Shown here: piece after piece, positions 8,697 through 17,267 of the stretch
Layout of the letters: each line of letters starts with the position of its first letter
How positions within the stretch are numbered: the first letter of the stretch is position 1
Assembly: GCF_900113175.1 (NCBI RefSeq)
Contig: NZ_FOOK01000029.1
Location: forward strand, 1 to 45,030
DNA length: 45,030 bases
Source of the DNA: Planifilum fulgidum
GTDB taxonomy: Bacteria > Bacillota > Bacilli > Thermoactinomycetales > DSM-44946
Reading direction: 5' to 3'
Made by a program: the position numbers and the translations under genes
The notes under the pieces: model-generated
What the model was told of the DNA's origin: nothing
The model's database searches: none
What the model saw: the letters and a program-made list of their open reading frames with translations, nothing else

Positions 8697-9830
8697 GTGA
8701 GGCGGGCTCTTCATGTTGTCCTGTGCTCCCTGCTCTTCCTCTCTGCGGCGCTGCCCGCGGCGTTCGCCGAAACGAAGGAGGCGGACATCGAGGAGAAAAA
8801 AGAGGCCATCAAGGAGCGGGACAGACAAATCCTCCAGATTGAAAGGGAAAAAAAGCTGACCCTTGAGGAAAAGCAGGAATTGATGAAGCAGTTGAATGAC
8901 ATGAAGAGCCGCCTGACGACGCTGAATGAACAGGTGTACCGGACCGAACAGAAATTGAAGAAGAGCGAGCGGCGCCTGCGGGAGTTGGAGAAGCGGATCG
9001 AGGAACGGGAGGTCCTGTTGAAAAACCGGCTCCGCTTCCTGTACCAGCGGGGGGAGATGTTTTATCTGGAAACCCTTTTGGACTCCGATTCCTTCGGGGA
9101 TTTTTTGACCCGGCTCGATCTGGTCCGGAAGCTGATCCGGGCGGATCAAAAGCTTCTGGATGCCCACAGAGAGGATCAAAAGCGGGTGGAAGCGGAAAAG
9201 GCTTCGATCGAACGGGATCTGGAGGAACGGAAGCGGCTGGCGGAGGAAGCCGGGCGGCTGCATAAGCGTTTGGTCAAAGAGTACAAGCAGTATGAAAAGC
9301 AGCTGGCCGACCTGGAAAGGCGGCAGGAGCACCTGGAGGAGATCAACGAGCGGGAACGGCAGGAACTCCATCGGTTGATCGCCCGGAAAACGAAGGAATC
9401 CGCCGAAAGGGAAAAGGGCGGGCACTCCGAAGCAAAGGACGGCAAATTTCTCTGGCCGGTAAAGGGGGGAATCCTCACCTCCGAATACGGCTATCGGCGG
9501 AATCCCGTGACGGGCGCGTACAAGCTGCACGAAGGGATCGACATCGGCGCGCCGCTCGGAACGCCGATCCGGGCCGTGGCGGAGGGGAAGGTGATTGAAT
9601 CGCGCCCCGCCAGCGGTTACGGCTACATTGTGGTCATCGATCACGGAGGGCTGTCCACCCTCTACGCCCATGTTTACCCGCAGGACGTGACCGTCCGTGT
9701 CGGCCAGTCCGTAAAACGGGGGCAGATCATCGCGGCGGTGGGGAACAACGGGCAGTCGACCGGTCCCCATCTTCACCTGGAGGTCATCAAGGATGGCCGC
9801 ACCGTGGACCCGAAACCCTATTTCCGTTGA
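8697..9830 (+). CDS. FtsEX-linked coiled-coil/M23 peptidoglycan hydrolase, copy 1
   Basis: This is a 377-residue secreted EnvC-like protein. A signal peptide (residues 1-23, ending AAFAET) is followed by a long charged coiled coil (about 25-240) and a C-terminal M23/LytM domain (about 250-377). The zinc and catalytic residues are kept: His278 and Asp282 in LHEGIDIG, His325 in LYAHV, and His358-x-His360 in GPHLHLEV. It is therefore probably an active endopeptidase, unlike E. coli EnvC, whose site is degenerate. The GTG at 8697 follows AAGGAGGGG. By family knowledge the coiled coil would meet FtsX and hold the peptidase inactive until ATP hydrolysis by FtsE. Confidence 0.9.
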   Translation: MRRALHVVLCSLLFLSAALPAAFAETKEADIEEKKEAIKERDRQILQIEREKKLTLEEKQELMKQLNDMKSRLTTLNEQVYRTEQKLKKSERRLRELEKRIEEREVLLKNRLRFLYQRGEMFYLETLLDSDSFGDFLTRLDLVRKLIRADQKLLDAHREDQKRVEAEKASIERDLEERKRLAEEAGRLHKRLVKEYKQYEKQLADLERRQEHLEEINERERQELHRLIARKTKESAEREKGGHSEAKDGKFLWPVKGGILTSEYGYRRNPVTGAYKLHEGIDIGAPLGTPIRAVAEGKVIESRPASGYGYIVVIDHGGLSTLYAHVYPQDVTVRVGQSVKRGQIIAAVGNNGQSTGPHLHLEVIKDGRTVDPKPYFR

Positions 9831-9878
9831 GCGAATCTTCGTCTGGCGAACAGAATGTGAAACCGGGGAGAGGATGGA

Positions 9879-10934
9879 ATGAAGCGGACGTGGTTGACCA
9901 TCCTGCTTGTTTTCAGCCTGGCACTGATCACCACCCCTCTGCCCGACGGCTGGGTATGGGCTGACAACAAGGTGGAAAAGGCGAAAGAGGAATTGAAGAA
10001 TATCCGGAAGGATAAAAAGGATGTTCAAGAAAAACTGGAAAAAGTGAAAAAGGACATCGAAAAGCAGAAAAAGACATTGAACGAGCTGGAGAAGGACCTG
10101 TACGACACCGAGAAAAAGATCGACAAGATCGAAAAGGAATTGGACCTTCTGAAGGATCAGCTCGGGAAGCGGGAGGAGCTCTTCAAAAACCGGATTCGCC
10201 GGATGTACCAGAGGGGTGAAATGGGGTACATGACGGCGCTTCTGGAGGCCGATTCCTTCCGGGAGTTCCTCGACAAGTTCGAGGCCCTGCGCCTCTTGGT
10301 GAAACAGGATCACTCGGTGCTGGAGGGCTACTTCAAAACCAAGGAAAAATTCGAGAGCGAGAAGCGGAAGCTGACGGCGCTGCAGGAGGAACAGAAAGAG
10401 AAGCGCGATAAAGTGAAGAAGAAATACGACAAACTGGCCAGCACGATGAAGAAACACGAGAAGGAGCTGGCCAAGCTGGAGCACGAGGAAGAGCTGAAGG
10501 AAGCGGAGATCCAACGCATCACCTACCTCACCTCCAATACGGGCAACTTCGCCTATGGCGGGGGGCCCTTGGCATGGCCCGCCAACAGCCGGAGGATCAA
10601 CTCCCCCTACGGACCTCGGGGTGGCAGATATCACTACGGGATTGACATCGACGGAAACCTGGGCGACCCGATCTACGCCGCCGCATCCGGAATCGTCAAG
10701 GAAAGCCGCCCCGCCAGCGGCTATGGCTGGGTGATCGTCATCGACCACGGCAGCGGATTGACCACCGTCTACGGCCACATGTACAGCAGCACCGTCCTGG
10801 TGTCGACCGGCCAACGCGTCAGCAAGGGACAGCGCATCGCCTCCATCGGAAACAACGGACGATCCACCGGTCCCCACCTGCATTTCGAAGTGCGCAAAAA
10901 CGGCAGCCCGCAAAATCCGATGAACTACTACTGA
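9879..10934 (+). CDS. FtsEX-linked coiled-coil/M23 peptidoglycan hydrolase, copy 2
   Basis: This 351-residue paralogue of its neighbours has a signal peptide (about 1-28), a lysine/glutamate-rich coiled coil (29-215) and an M23 domain (about 225-351). Active-site residues are His252 and Asp256 (YHYGIDID), a His in VYGHM, and His333-x-His335 (GPHLHFEV). The shared segment FKNRIRRMYQRGEMGYMTAL in the coiled coil is also found in copies 1 and 3 with small changes. It marks a common regulatory region. The gene starts 48 bases after copy 1 with a GGGGAGAGG ribosome binding site. All three are in one direction with no terminator between them. Confidence 0.9.
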   Translation: MKRTWLTILLVFSLALITTPLPDGWVWADNKVEKAKEELKNIRKDKKDVQEKLEKVKKDIEKQKKTLNELEKDLYDTEKKIDKIEKELDLLKDQLGKREELFKNRIRRMYQRGEMGYMTALLEADSFREFLDKFEALRLLVKQDHSVLEGYFKTKEKFESEKRKLTALQEEQKEKRDKVKKKYDKLASTMKKHEKELAKLEHEEELKEAEIQRITYLTSNTGNFAYGGGPLAWPANSRRINSPYGPRGGRYHYGIDIDGNLGDPIYAAASGIVKESRPASGYGWVIVIDHGSGLTTVYGHMYSSTVLVSTGQRVSKGQRIASIGNNGRSTGPHLHFEVRKNGSPQNPMNYY

Positions 10935-11016
10935 GTCCAAGCGTTCGGGGCGTCCCGGTGTTCCGCGCAGGGGTGAAGGCTCGATGAAACGGCAAACCGA
11001 CAGTGGGGAGAGTATC

Positions 11017-12102
11017 ATGAAGCAGGTATTCACGGTGATCCTCGCCGTTTGTCTCACGATCACGACGGCGGGTCTGGTGCACGCCAACGAGAAGGATCGG
11101 GTGAAACAAGAGCTGGAAAAAATCCAGGAGGACAAAAGCTCCATCAAGAAGGATCTGGACAAGCTGGACGAAGACATCAAAAATAACCGGGATGCGATTC
11201 GAAAAGCGGAAAAGGAAATGATCCGGATCGACAAGGAAATCGCCGTGATCGAAGAAAACATGGAAGAGATAAAGAAGGAAGAGGAAAAGTACAAGAAAAT
11301 TTTCAAAAACCGGATCCGCAAGCTGTACCAGCAGGGCGAAGTCGGTTACATGGTTTCCTTGCTGGAATCCAAATCCTTCGGGGAGTTTCTCGCCCGTTTC
11401 GAATCGATCCGGCTGATCGCCAAACGGGACCACAGCCTGTTTGACAGTTACGCGCGTCTGCGCGAGAAAAAGGAAAAACAGGTGAAACAGCTGCAGGCCC
11501 TTCGCAAGGAACAGGAAAAAGTCGCGGCCGATGCGGAAAAGGCCTATAAAGAGATGCTCCAAGCCGTGAAGGAGAAAAAGGGAGAGCTCGCCGAACTGGA
11601 AAGCCTGGAGTCCATCAAGGAGGCGGAGATTCGGCGCATCAACTTGAGGCTGATCCAAAATAACCAGCTGTCTTTCCCCTATGAGGGCGGTCCGCTGTCA
11701 TGGCCGTCTGCCAGCAAACGGGTGACTTCCACTTTCGGGATGAGATCCCATCCGGTGAGAGGCGGATACCGAATGCACTCCGGCATCGATATCGGGGGGA
11801 GCTACAACACCCCGATTTACGCCGCCGCCTCCGGCGTGGTGGTGGAAAGCCGTTCGAGCGTGGGTTACGGCTGGATCATCGTCATCTATCACGGAAACAA
11901 GGACGGAACGCCCCTGTATACTTGGTATGCCCACAGCTATCCGCACCAGGTGCGCGTCCAGCCTGGGGACGAGGTGAAGCGGGGACAACATATTTCGGGA
12001 ATCGGAAGCTACGGCATGTCCACGGGAAATCACCTGCATTTTGAAGTGCGGATCGGCAAAAACGGTCAAGCGGTCAATCCGATGTCGTATCTCAAAAAGT
12101 AA
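11017..12102 (+). CDS. FtsEX-linked coiled-coil/M23 peptidoglycan hydrolase, copy 3
   Basis: This third tandem paralogue has 361 residues: signal peptide 1-25 (ending VHANE), coiled coil 27-215 and an M23 domain from about 225. Active-site residues are His254 and Asp258 (MHSGIDIG), a His in WYAHSY, and His339-x-His341 (NHLHFEV). The domain has a short extra loop (HGNKDGTPLY) before the third histidine that the other copies lack. I prefer the ATG at 11017 over 10984 because it has GGGGAGAG at the right distance and puts the signal peptide at the N-terminus. A terminator follows directly. Confidence 0.9.
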   Translation: MKQVFTVILAVCLTITTAGLVHANEKDRVKQELEKIQEDKSSIKKDLDKLDEDIKNNRDAIRKAEKEMIRIDKEIAVIEENMEEIKKEEEKYKKIFKNRIRKLYQQGEVGYMVSLLESKSFGEFLARFESIRLIAKRDHSLFDSYARLREKKEKQVKQLQALRKEQEKVAADAEKAYKEMLQAVKEKKGELAELESLESIKEAEIRRINLRLIQNNQLSFPYEGGPLSWPSASKRVTSTFGMRSHPVRGGYRMHSGIDIGGSYNTPIYAAASGVVVESRSSVGYGWIIVIYHGNKDGTPLYTWYAHSYPHQVRVQPGDEVKRGQHISGIGSYGMSTGNHLHFEVRIGKNGQAVNPMSYLKK

Positions 12103-12113
12103 AAGGGGATTTT

Positions 12114-12142
12114 AAGGGCCGATTCCGGCCTTTTCCTTTTTT
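12114..12142 (+). terminator. Terminator after the M23 triplet
   Basis: GGCCG, ATTC, CGGCC, extended by AAG/TTT pairing, is followed by TTTTCCTTTTTT. It separates the ftsEX-M23 transcript from ctp. Confidence 0.8.
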
Positions 12143-12434
12143 GGTTCCCTTGTGTTCCAAAGGCTGTTTTGCTAGAGTGTTGCTATAAGGACGAAACAAA
12201 TCGGGTGGACGGGACCTTTTACCTTGCCGGTTCTTGTCTGCCCGGGGGGAACGTATACTGGAATTACATCGGGATCGGCGGCGTTTTCGAAGAAGTGTTT
12301 CAAAAATCGGAGGGCCTTTCGTTCCGAGGAAATAAAGCCGGAGTGATGCCCGCACCCTGTTTCCATTGAAACGCTCCGTTTTGGATGTTCCCTCATCTCC
12401 AACCGTAACAGGCGGTTTAAAGGGTGGTGTTTTC
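12143..12434 (+). other. Leader region upstream of ctp
   Basis: About 290 bases without a convincing gene. Possible -10 elements are TATAAG (12184-12189, preceded by TG) and TATACT (12254-12259), neither with a clear -35. A 66-codon frame at 12169-12369 has no ribosome binding site and no recognisable features, and I left it out. Confidence 0.4.
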
Positions 12435-13892
12435 ATGTATATCCGCGGTCGCACGGTGGCGCTTCTCATCGTCTTCTCCGTTTTGTGCAGCAGCTTGCTG
12501 ACGGCTGCGGCGTTCGGCGCGAGCGATTCGATCGCATCGATCCTTCCCGTAAGCATTCCGGCCTCCAAACAGGGGGACGGTCTGGAGGATGGCCTGCAAA
12601 AGTTGCAGCGGGCGTACAGGATGATCAAGCAGGAATACATCCGGGACGTAGATGACCAAAAATTGATCGACGGGGCGATCAGCGGGATGGTGGAAGCCCT
12701 GGATGATCCCTATTCCGTCTACATGGATCCCGAGACGGCAAAGCAGTTTCACTCCACCCTCGAATCTTCCTTTGAGGGGATCGGGGCGGAGGTGACGATG
12801 AAGAACGGGCGGGTCACCATCGTGGCCCCCTTCAAGGGATCTCCGGCCGAAAAGGCGGGCCTTCGTCCGGAAGACCAGGTGATCAAGGTGAACGGCGTCA
12901 GCCTGGAGGGGATGAGCCTCAATGAAGCGGTGATGAAAATCCGCGGCCCCAAGGGAACGAAGGCGAAGCTGGAAGTGGTCCGGCCGGGCCATTCGGAGAT
13001 ACTGCACATCACGGTGATCCGCGATGAGATCCCGATTGAAACTGTCGATGCGCAGATGCTGAAGGACGGCATCGGAAAAATTGAGATCAGCCAGTTTGCG
13101 GAGGATACGGCCAAAGACTTCGCCGAAGCCCTGGAGGAGTTGGAAGGCCGGGGGATGAAGGGTCTGATCATCGATCTGCGGGGCAATCCGGGCGGTTTGT
13201 TGCCGGCGGTGTTGGAAATCGCCGAAGATCTGATTCCCGGCGAGAAGCCGATCATGTTCACCGAGGACAAACGGGGCCATCGGGTGGAGTACAAGTCGAA
13301 GCGGAAGGAGCCGAAGCCCTATCCCATCGTTGTGCTGATCGACAAGGGAAGCGCCAGCGCCTCGGAAATTCTGGCCGCCGCGCTGAAGGAGTCGGGGGGA
13401 TACACCCTCGTCGGCCAAACCACCTTCGGGAAAGGGACGGTGCAGACCGCGAAAGATTTCAACGACGGCAGCAACCTGAAGCTGACCATGGCCAAATGGC
13501 TCACGCCCAAGGGGAACTGGATCGACCAGAAGGGGGGAACCAAGGGACTCAAACCCGATGTGACCGCCAAACCCCCGGCTTATGCCCGCGCCACCCCGCC
13601 GATGCCGGAAAAACCCCTGAAGCGGGACATGGCCTCCGCCGAGGTGCGGAATCTGCAACTGATCCTGGAGGGCATGGGCTATCCCCCGGGCCGAACCGAC
13701 GGATATTTCAGCGAACAGACGGAACTGGCCGTCAAGGCATTCCAGAAAACCAACAAACTTCCGGTGACCGGGCAATTGGATCAAAAAACCGCGCTGAAGC
13801 TGCAGGAAGAGTTTCTGGAGTTGCTGCGCGACCCCGAGAGCGACATTCAGCTCCAGGTGGCCATCGATGTGTTGAAGAAACAAATGAAGTGA
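12435..13892 (+). CDS. ctpB: Carboxyl-terminal processing protease (S41, PDZ, peptidoglycan-binding domain)
   Basis: This 485-residue protein is exported by a signal peptide or membrane anchor (residues 1-32, ending TAAAFGA). It has a PDZ domain (about 110-190), an S41 protease core and a C-terminal PG_binding_1 domain (about 400-465). The core motif GSASASEILAAALKE places the nucleophile at Ser308 and the general-base Lys at 333 (FGKGTVQ). The 25-residue spacing is that of Bacillus CtpB. The ATG at 12435 follows AAAGGGTGGTG. CtpB-type proteases cut regulators in the cell envelope. Next to FtsEX and M23 enzymes it may trim hydrolases or their partners, which is inference. The ctpA/ctpB naming is uncertain. 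Confidence 0.9.
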   Translation: MYIRGRTVALLIVFSVLCSSLLTAAAFGASDSIASILPVSIPASKQGDGLEDGLQKLQRAYRMIKQEYIRDVDDQKLIDGAISGMVEALDDPYSVYMDPETAKQFHSTLESSFEGIGAEVTMKNGRVTIVAPFKGSPAEKAGLRPEDQVIKVNGVSLEGMSLNEAVMKIRGPKGTKAKLEVVRPGHSEILHITVIRDEIPIETVDAQMLKDGIGKIEISQFAEDTAKDFAEALEELEGRGMKGLIIDLRGNPGGLLPAVLEIAEDLIPGEKPIMFTEDKRGHRVEYKSKRKEPKPYPIVVLIDKGSASASEILAAALKESGGYTLVGQTTFGKGTVQTAKDFNDGSNLKLTMAKWLTPKGNWIDQKGGTKGLKPDVTAKPPAYARATPPMPEKPLKRDMASAEVRNLQLILEGMGYPPGRTDGYFSEQTELAVKAFQKTNKLPVTGQLDQKTALKLQEEFLELLRDPESDIQLQVAIDVLKKQMK

Positions 13893-13906
13893 TTCCGCGA
13901 ACCGAA

Positions 13907-13943
13907 AACCCCCACACCCGGCAGGGTGTGGGGGTTCGTTTGT
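13907..13943. terminator. Strong hairpin between convergent genes
   Basis: AACCCCCACACCC (13907-13919), loop GGCA, GGGTGTGGGGGTT (13924-13936) form a perfect 13-base-pair stem between ctp (plus) and the minus-strand cysteine-rich gene. It probably serves both. Confidence 0.9.
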
Positions 13944-13949
13944 GGACTT

Positions 13950-14204
13950 TCACCGCTCCACTCCGATTCGTCGCAATTGCTCCTTCAGGGACCAGTTTTC
14001 GGGCTTGCGCGCCGGGTCGAACCAGTTGGCCCCTTCAGCCAGCCACTTTTTCCGGTAGTCCGAAAAGCTGTCCCCCTGGCTTTGGTCGTCAAATCCGAAT
14101 TCAAAGCCGCAACAGCTGCAGATCTCATGGGATGGATTGCCCATCGCGTCGTAGGGAGGTTCCTCCAATCCGTCAAAGCCGCATACGGGACAGAGGTGAG
14201 CCAT
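13950..14204 (-). CDS. Small cysteine-rich protein (CPCC-like zinc ribbon)
   Basis: This 84-residue cytosolic protein has two cysteine pairs: CPVCGFDGLEEPP near the N-terminus and EICSCCGFEFGFDD about 20 residues later. The spacing suggests one bound zinc. It resembles the Cys-rich CPCC family, whose function is unknown. The C-terminal half is acidic and aromatic (SFSDYRKKWLAEGANWFDP). The ATG at 14204 follows GAGGAGGCG. It starts 12 bases after the upstream lipoprotein gene ends, so the two form an operon. Whether it acts with that protein, for example as an immunity partner, cannot be told from sequence. Confidence 0.75.
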   Translation of the reverse strand: MAHLCPVCGFDGLEEPPYDAMGNPSHEICSCCGFEFGFDDQSQGDSFSDYRKKWLAEGANWFDPARKPENWSLKEQLRRIGVER

Positions 14205-14216
14205 GGCGTCGCCTCC

Positions 14217-14585
14217 TCATTGCCTGCGGAAATAATCGATGCCATCCCTCGGTTTGAAAAAGGTGCGGATGATGCCGTCTTCGGTCAACACGGCGAACTC
14301 ATTGGTTCTTTGATTGTAGAAGAGCCGGTCGCCGTTGGAACGCCGTTTCACCAGGATGTCGCCCCCCGGTTCGGAGGTGACCAGTTCCTGGGCCCGGCGC
14401 AAATACTCTTCCTTGGATATATTTCCAAATTCCTTCTGACGGATCACGTGTTTGACGTAATGATCGTCCAGATGTTTTTCGCTGGCGAATTGGGGTTTCT
14501 CGTCGACGGCCGGAGCGGTGCAGGCGGCAAGCAGCAGGATCAGGGCGAGAAAGGGTGCAAACCACCGAAGGTGACGGACGTTCAT
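14217..14585 (-). CDS. Lipoprotein with a BECR/barnase-EndoU-like (toxin-type) domain
   Basis: This is a 122-residue protein. A lipobox LLAAC (lipid-modified Cys22) ends the signal peptide. The mature part (about 34-122) reads HLDDHYVKHVIRQKEFG, then EEYLRRAQELV, GDRLFYNQRTNEFAVLTEDG and IRTFFKPRDGIDYF. I recognise this pattern from small nuclease-like domains at the tips of polymorphic toxins (barnase-EndoU-colicin D/E5-RelE fold); the assignment is by eye. The ATG at 14585 is chosen for the AAGGGGGAGAG site and the signal peptide it yields. Exported and anchored, it may not be a nuclease at all. It is followed by the cysteine-rich gene. Confidence 0.65.
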   Translation of the reverse strand: MNVRHLRWFAPFLALILLLAACTAPAVDEKPQFASEKHLDDHYVKHVIRQKEFGNISKEEYLRRAQELVTSEPGGDILVKRRSNGDRLFYNQRTNEFAVLTEDGIIRTFFKPRDGIDYFRRQ

Positions 14586-14628
14586 GAACCGACTCTCTCC
14601 CCCTTCATGATGATGACGTGTCCGGGCG

Positions 14629-14670
14629 AAAAAAGGCGGGGCGCCGCAGGGCGCCGGATCCCGCCCTTTC
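14629..14670 (-). terminator. Terminator of uppP
   Basis: On the minus strand a GC-rich stem built from GGCGCC/GGCGCC around CTGC, extended by GGCGGG/CCCGCC, is followed by six T residues. It begins 11 bases after the uppP stop codon. Confidence 0.8.
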
Positions 14671-14680
14671 CCATCCGCGT

Positions 14681-15502
14681 TCAACCGAAGAGAACGACGA
14701 GGGAACCCACGATGAAGCAGTAAATATAGAATACCTTGAGATTGCCGTGCCTCATCACATTCATGAACCACTTCAGCGCAAAATAACTGGTGGCAAAGGT
14801 GGCGATGAAGGCGACGATGTAGAGCAGAAGCGTTTTTCCGTCGGTGACCGCGTGGAGGATGTCATCCCCCTCCAACACGATACCTCCCAGACTGACGGGG
14901 ATGTAAAGCATGAACGAGTAGCGGAGGGCGGTTTCCTGGTTCATTCCCCGCAGCATGCCGGCCACGATCGTGGCTCCGGAACGGCTGATTCCCGGGATCA
15001 GGGCGAGAGCCTGCGCAAAGCCGACGATCAGGGCGTCGCCCAATCGCAGATCGCCGTCCATCTTCTTTCCCTTCAGGTTGCGGATCACCCACAGGGCGCA
15101 TCCCGTGATAATCAGGGTGATCCCGACGACGGTCACGCCGGTCAGCCAGGATTCGATCAGATCGTTGAACAGAAGGCCGAGCACCGCCGCGGGAATCGTA
15201 CCCACCACGATGTACAGGACAAACCGGGCCTCCCCTTCATCGCCGGGGTTCCGCTCCTTGAGGTAGCGGAGGGTTCGGGTGGCGAGGCGGTGCAAATCCT
15301 GCCGGTAGATCAACAGCACGGCCAAAAGGGAAGCAAAATTGACCAGCACGGCGAAGGCCAACTGCTTGTGCCCCTCGACGGAAACGCCCAGAAAGTGCTG
15401 GGCGAGCATCAGGTGTCCGCTCGAAGAGACGGGGATGGGTTCGGTGAAACCTTGCAACAATCCGAGAAACAAAAACTTGAGGATCTCCGTCCAAAACTCC
15501 AC
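14681..15502 (-). CDS. uppP: Undecaprenyl-diphosphatase (bacitracin resistance protein family)
   Basis: This 273-residue polytopic membrane enzyme removes phosphate from undecaprenyl diphosphate, recycling the lipid carrier of cell-wall synthesis. The two signature stretches are present: [18 protein letters not shown] (residues 14-31) and [10 protein letters not shown] in the middle, followed by hydrophobic helices to the C-terminus. The start is a GTG at 15502 with GGAGGGG six bases upstream; the longer frame to 15682 adds 60 residues without membrane or family features. It stands alone on the minus strand, with a terminator behind it. Confidence 0.95.
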   Translation of the reverse strand: MEFWTEILKFLFLGLLQGFTEPIPVSSSGHLMLAQHFLGVSVEGHKQLAFAVLVNFASLLAVLLIYRQDLHRLATRTLRYLKERNPGDEGEARFVLYIVVGTIPAAVLGLLFNDLIESWLTGVTVVGITLIITGCALWVIRNLKGKKMDGDLRLGDALIVGFAQALALIPGISRSGATIVAGMLRGMNQETALRYSFMLYIPVSLGGIVLEGDDILHAVTDGKTLLLYIVAFIATFATSYFALKWFMNVMRHGNLKVFYIYCFIVGSLVVLFG

Positions 15503-15805
15503 GATATCCCCTCCAACGTTTGATGGCTGTGCATGCTGTGTCCGCTGCGCATCGCAGACCGGGATCGCCAAGATATCGGAGCATAATCTCTTCCGCATCA
15601 ATCCTGCGCGGCACCGGATGCCGCCGTCGGCCCCCGCCTTCATGAGATAACGGATGTCAGGGGTGGAGAGATTCGACGGCACGGTGAAAAAATGTTGTCG
15701 CGGGCCGAAAGAAACACGTTTCGATTCTCCGCGGCAAGGAAAACCTTGCGCCCCCTCATTCCCCGCCGGCCGGATTTGGATGTTACAAGCATAACACCGT
15801 TGTGG
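15503..15805. other. Intergenic region between divergent uppP and the ArsR-type regulator
   Basis: About 300 bases with no recognisable gene or RNA structure. Its right edge carries the promoter and operator of the ArsR gene. No clear promoter for uppP was identified. Confidence 0.4.
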
Positions 15806-15843
15806 TAGAATGTTAATAACTTATATGCGCATGTGTTCATATA
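15806..15843 (+). promoter_or_regulatory. Promoter and ArsR-type operator
   Basis: A -10 element TAGAAT (15806-15811) is followed by the dyad TATATGCGCA, TG, TGTTCATATA (15822-15843), matching in 8 of 10 positions per half. Dyads ending in CATATA are typical operators of ArsR/CzrA metal-sensing repressors, so autoregulation is likely. Confidence 0.65.
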
Positions 15844-15864
15844 TAAAAGAAAGGGGCGAGGAAA

Positions 15865-16173
15865 GTGGCGGCCCAAGAGCAGAGCGTCCTGTCCCCGGAA
15901 ACGGTGGAGGAAGTCTCAAGGCTGTTCAAAGCCTTGGCCGATCCGACGCGGATCCGGATTCTTTATCTGCTGTCCCGGGGGGAATGCTCGGTGACCCGGG
16001 TGGCGGAGATGCTGGATTTGTCCCAGTCCGCCGTTTCCCACCAATTGTCCCTGCTGCGCACCCTGCGGCTCGTGAAATACCGCCGGGAGGGGCACACCTT
16101 TTATTACTCCTGCGATGATGATCATGTCATCCATATGCTGCTCCAGACCATCCGGCACGTCCAGCACGACTAG
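15865..16173 (+). CDS. ArsR-family metal-responsive repressor
   Basis: This 102-residue dimeric winged-helix repressor has its helix-turn-helix in the middle (VTRVAEMLDLSQSAVSHQLS, about residues 43-62). A wing and a C-terminal helix follow. The end of the protein (CDDDHVIHMLLQTIRHVQHD) is rich in Asp and His, like the alpha-5 metal site of CzrA-type zinc sensors; the cysteine pair of CadC/ArsR-type sites is absent. The GTG at 15865 follows GAGGAA. The CDF exporter lies 94 bases downstream, so the pair looks like a zinc or cobalt efflux switch. The exact metal is not determined. Confidence 0.88.
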   Translation: MAAQEQSVLSPETVEEVSRLFKALADPTRIRILYLLSRGECSVTRVAEMLDLSQSAVSHQLSLLRTLRLVKYRREGHTFYYSCDDDHVIHMLLQTIRHVQHD

Positions 16174-16267
16174 GCGTGCCGGCGGTCAGTGGCGACGGCC
16201 CTTCGCCGATGCCGTCGGTCCCTTCTCGACCGGCATCCGACACACCTTCACTTAAAGGAGGTCCATC

Positions 16268-17191
16268 ATGCATCATCACCACCATCATCACGGACACGGC
16301 CACCTTGAGGCCCGCCACCGGCGGGAGGAGAACAAAAAGGGACTGGTCATCGCCCTGAGCATCACCGTCGGAATCATGCTTTTGGAGTTTTTCGGGGGAT
16401 TGATCACCAACAGCCTGGCGCTGCTGTCGGATGCCGGACACATGCTGAGCGACGCCGGGTCCCTCGCCCTGAGCCTGGCGGCCATGTGGTTCGCCCTCAA
16501 ACCCCCTTCACCCCGAAAAACATACGGCTTTTACCGTTTTGAGATACTCGCCGCCCTCTTCAACGGCGCGACGCTGTTCATCATTGCGGGATTCATCGTG
16601 TGGGAGGCCGTCGAGCGGTTTCTGGAACCGCCCCGGGTGGCCGGCGAAGCGATGGTGGCCATCGCCGCCGTCGGCCTTCTGGCCAATCTGGCCAGCGCCT
16701 GGTTCCTCGTGCACAAGGGGGACGTAGAGGGGAATGTGAATCTGCGGAGCGCATACCTCCATGTGATCGGAGATGCCCTGGGGTCGGCGGGGGCGATCAT
16801 CGGAGGAATTGCGATGCTCCTGTTTTCCTGGTATTGGGCGGATCCCCTCGTCAGCGTACTGGTGGCGCTGCTGATCCTGAAAAGCGCATGGGGCATCCTC
16901 AACCAGGCCACGCACATCCTGATGGAAGGAACTCCGGCGACGATCGATCATGAAGAAGTGGGAAGGACGCTTCGATCGATTCCGGGGGTGCGGGATGTGC
17001 ACGATTTGCACATTTGGACAATCACCTCCGGGCTGGATTCGCTGAGCTGCCACCTGCTGATCGAAGACGATTGCGACTGCCAGACGATCCTACAGGAGGC
17101 GATCCGCCGCATCGAGGAGAAGTTCCAGATCCGGCACACGACGATCCAGGTGGAGAAGTCCCAGCTCCAGCATCCGGAGATGGAGGTGTGA
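16268..17191 (+). CDS. Cation diffusion facilitator (CzcD-like metal exporter)
   Basis: This 307-residue transporter exchanges cytosolic divalent metal (zinc, cobalt or cadmium) for protons. After the histidine-rich start MHHHHHHHGHGH come six transmembrane helices (about 25-215). The family metal site appears in LLSDAGHMLSDAGSLAL (two Asp and a His in helix 2) and LHVIGDALGSAGAI (His and Asp in helix 5). A cytosolic domain of about 85 residues ends the protein (VRDVHDLHIWTITSG). The ATG at 16268 has AAAGGAGG upstream. It is co-oriented with the ArsR gene, and a strong terminator follows. Confidence 0.93.
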   Translation: MHHHHHHHGHGHLEARHRREENKKGLVIALSITVGIMLLEFFGGLITNSLALLSDAGHMLSDAGSLALSLAAMWFALKPPSPRKTYGFYRFEILAALFNGATLFIIAGFIVWEAVERFLEPPRVAGEAMVAIAAVGLLANLASAWFLVHKGDVEGNVNLRSAYLHVIGDALGSAGAIIGGIAMLLFSWYWADPLVSVLVALLILKSAWGILNQATHILMEGTPATIDHEEVGRTLRSIPGVRDVHDLHIWTITSGLDSLSCHLLIEDDCDCQTILQEAIRRIEEKFQIRHTTIQVEKSQLQHPEMEV

Positions 17192-17267
17192 AGGAAGCCC
17201 CTGAAAAAATGGAGCCGCCTCGGGATTTCTCTCGTGCGGGGCCTTAATCAAAGAGGTTTCCGCCGAT

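Noticed and set aside
8484-11321. 945-codon minus-strand frame opposite the M23 genes
   Set aside because: Antisense of lysine/glutamate-rich coiled-coil genes gives phenylalanine/leucine-rich text that mimics a membrane protein; the plus-strand genes are certain.
12169-12369. 66-codon frame upstream of ctp
   Set aside because: No ribosome binding site, no hydrophobic or domain pattern, and it covers the likely promoter region of ctp.
13496-14257. Plus-strand frame across the ctp end and the cysteine-rich gene
   Set aside because: It overlaps the ctp coding sequence and the strong terminator and lacks protein features.
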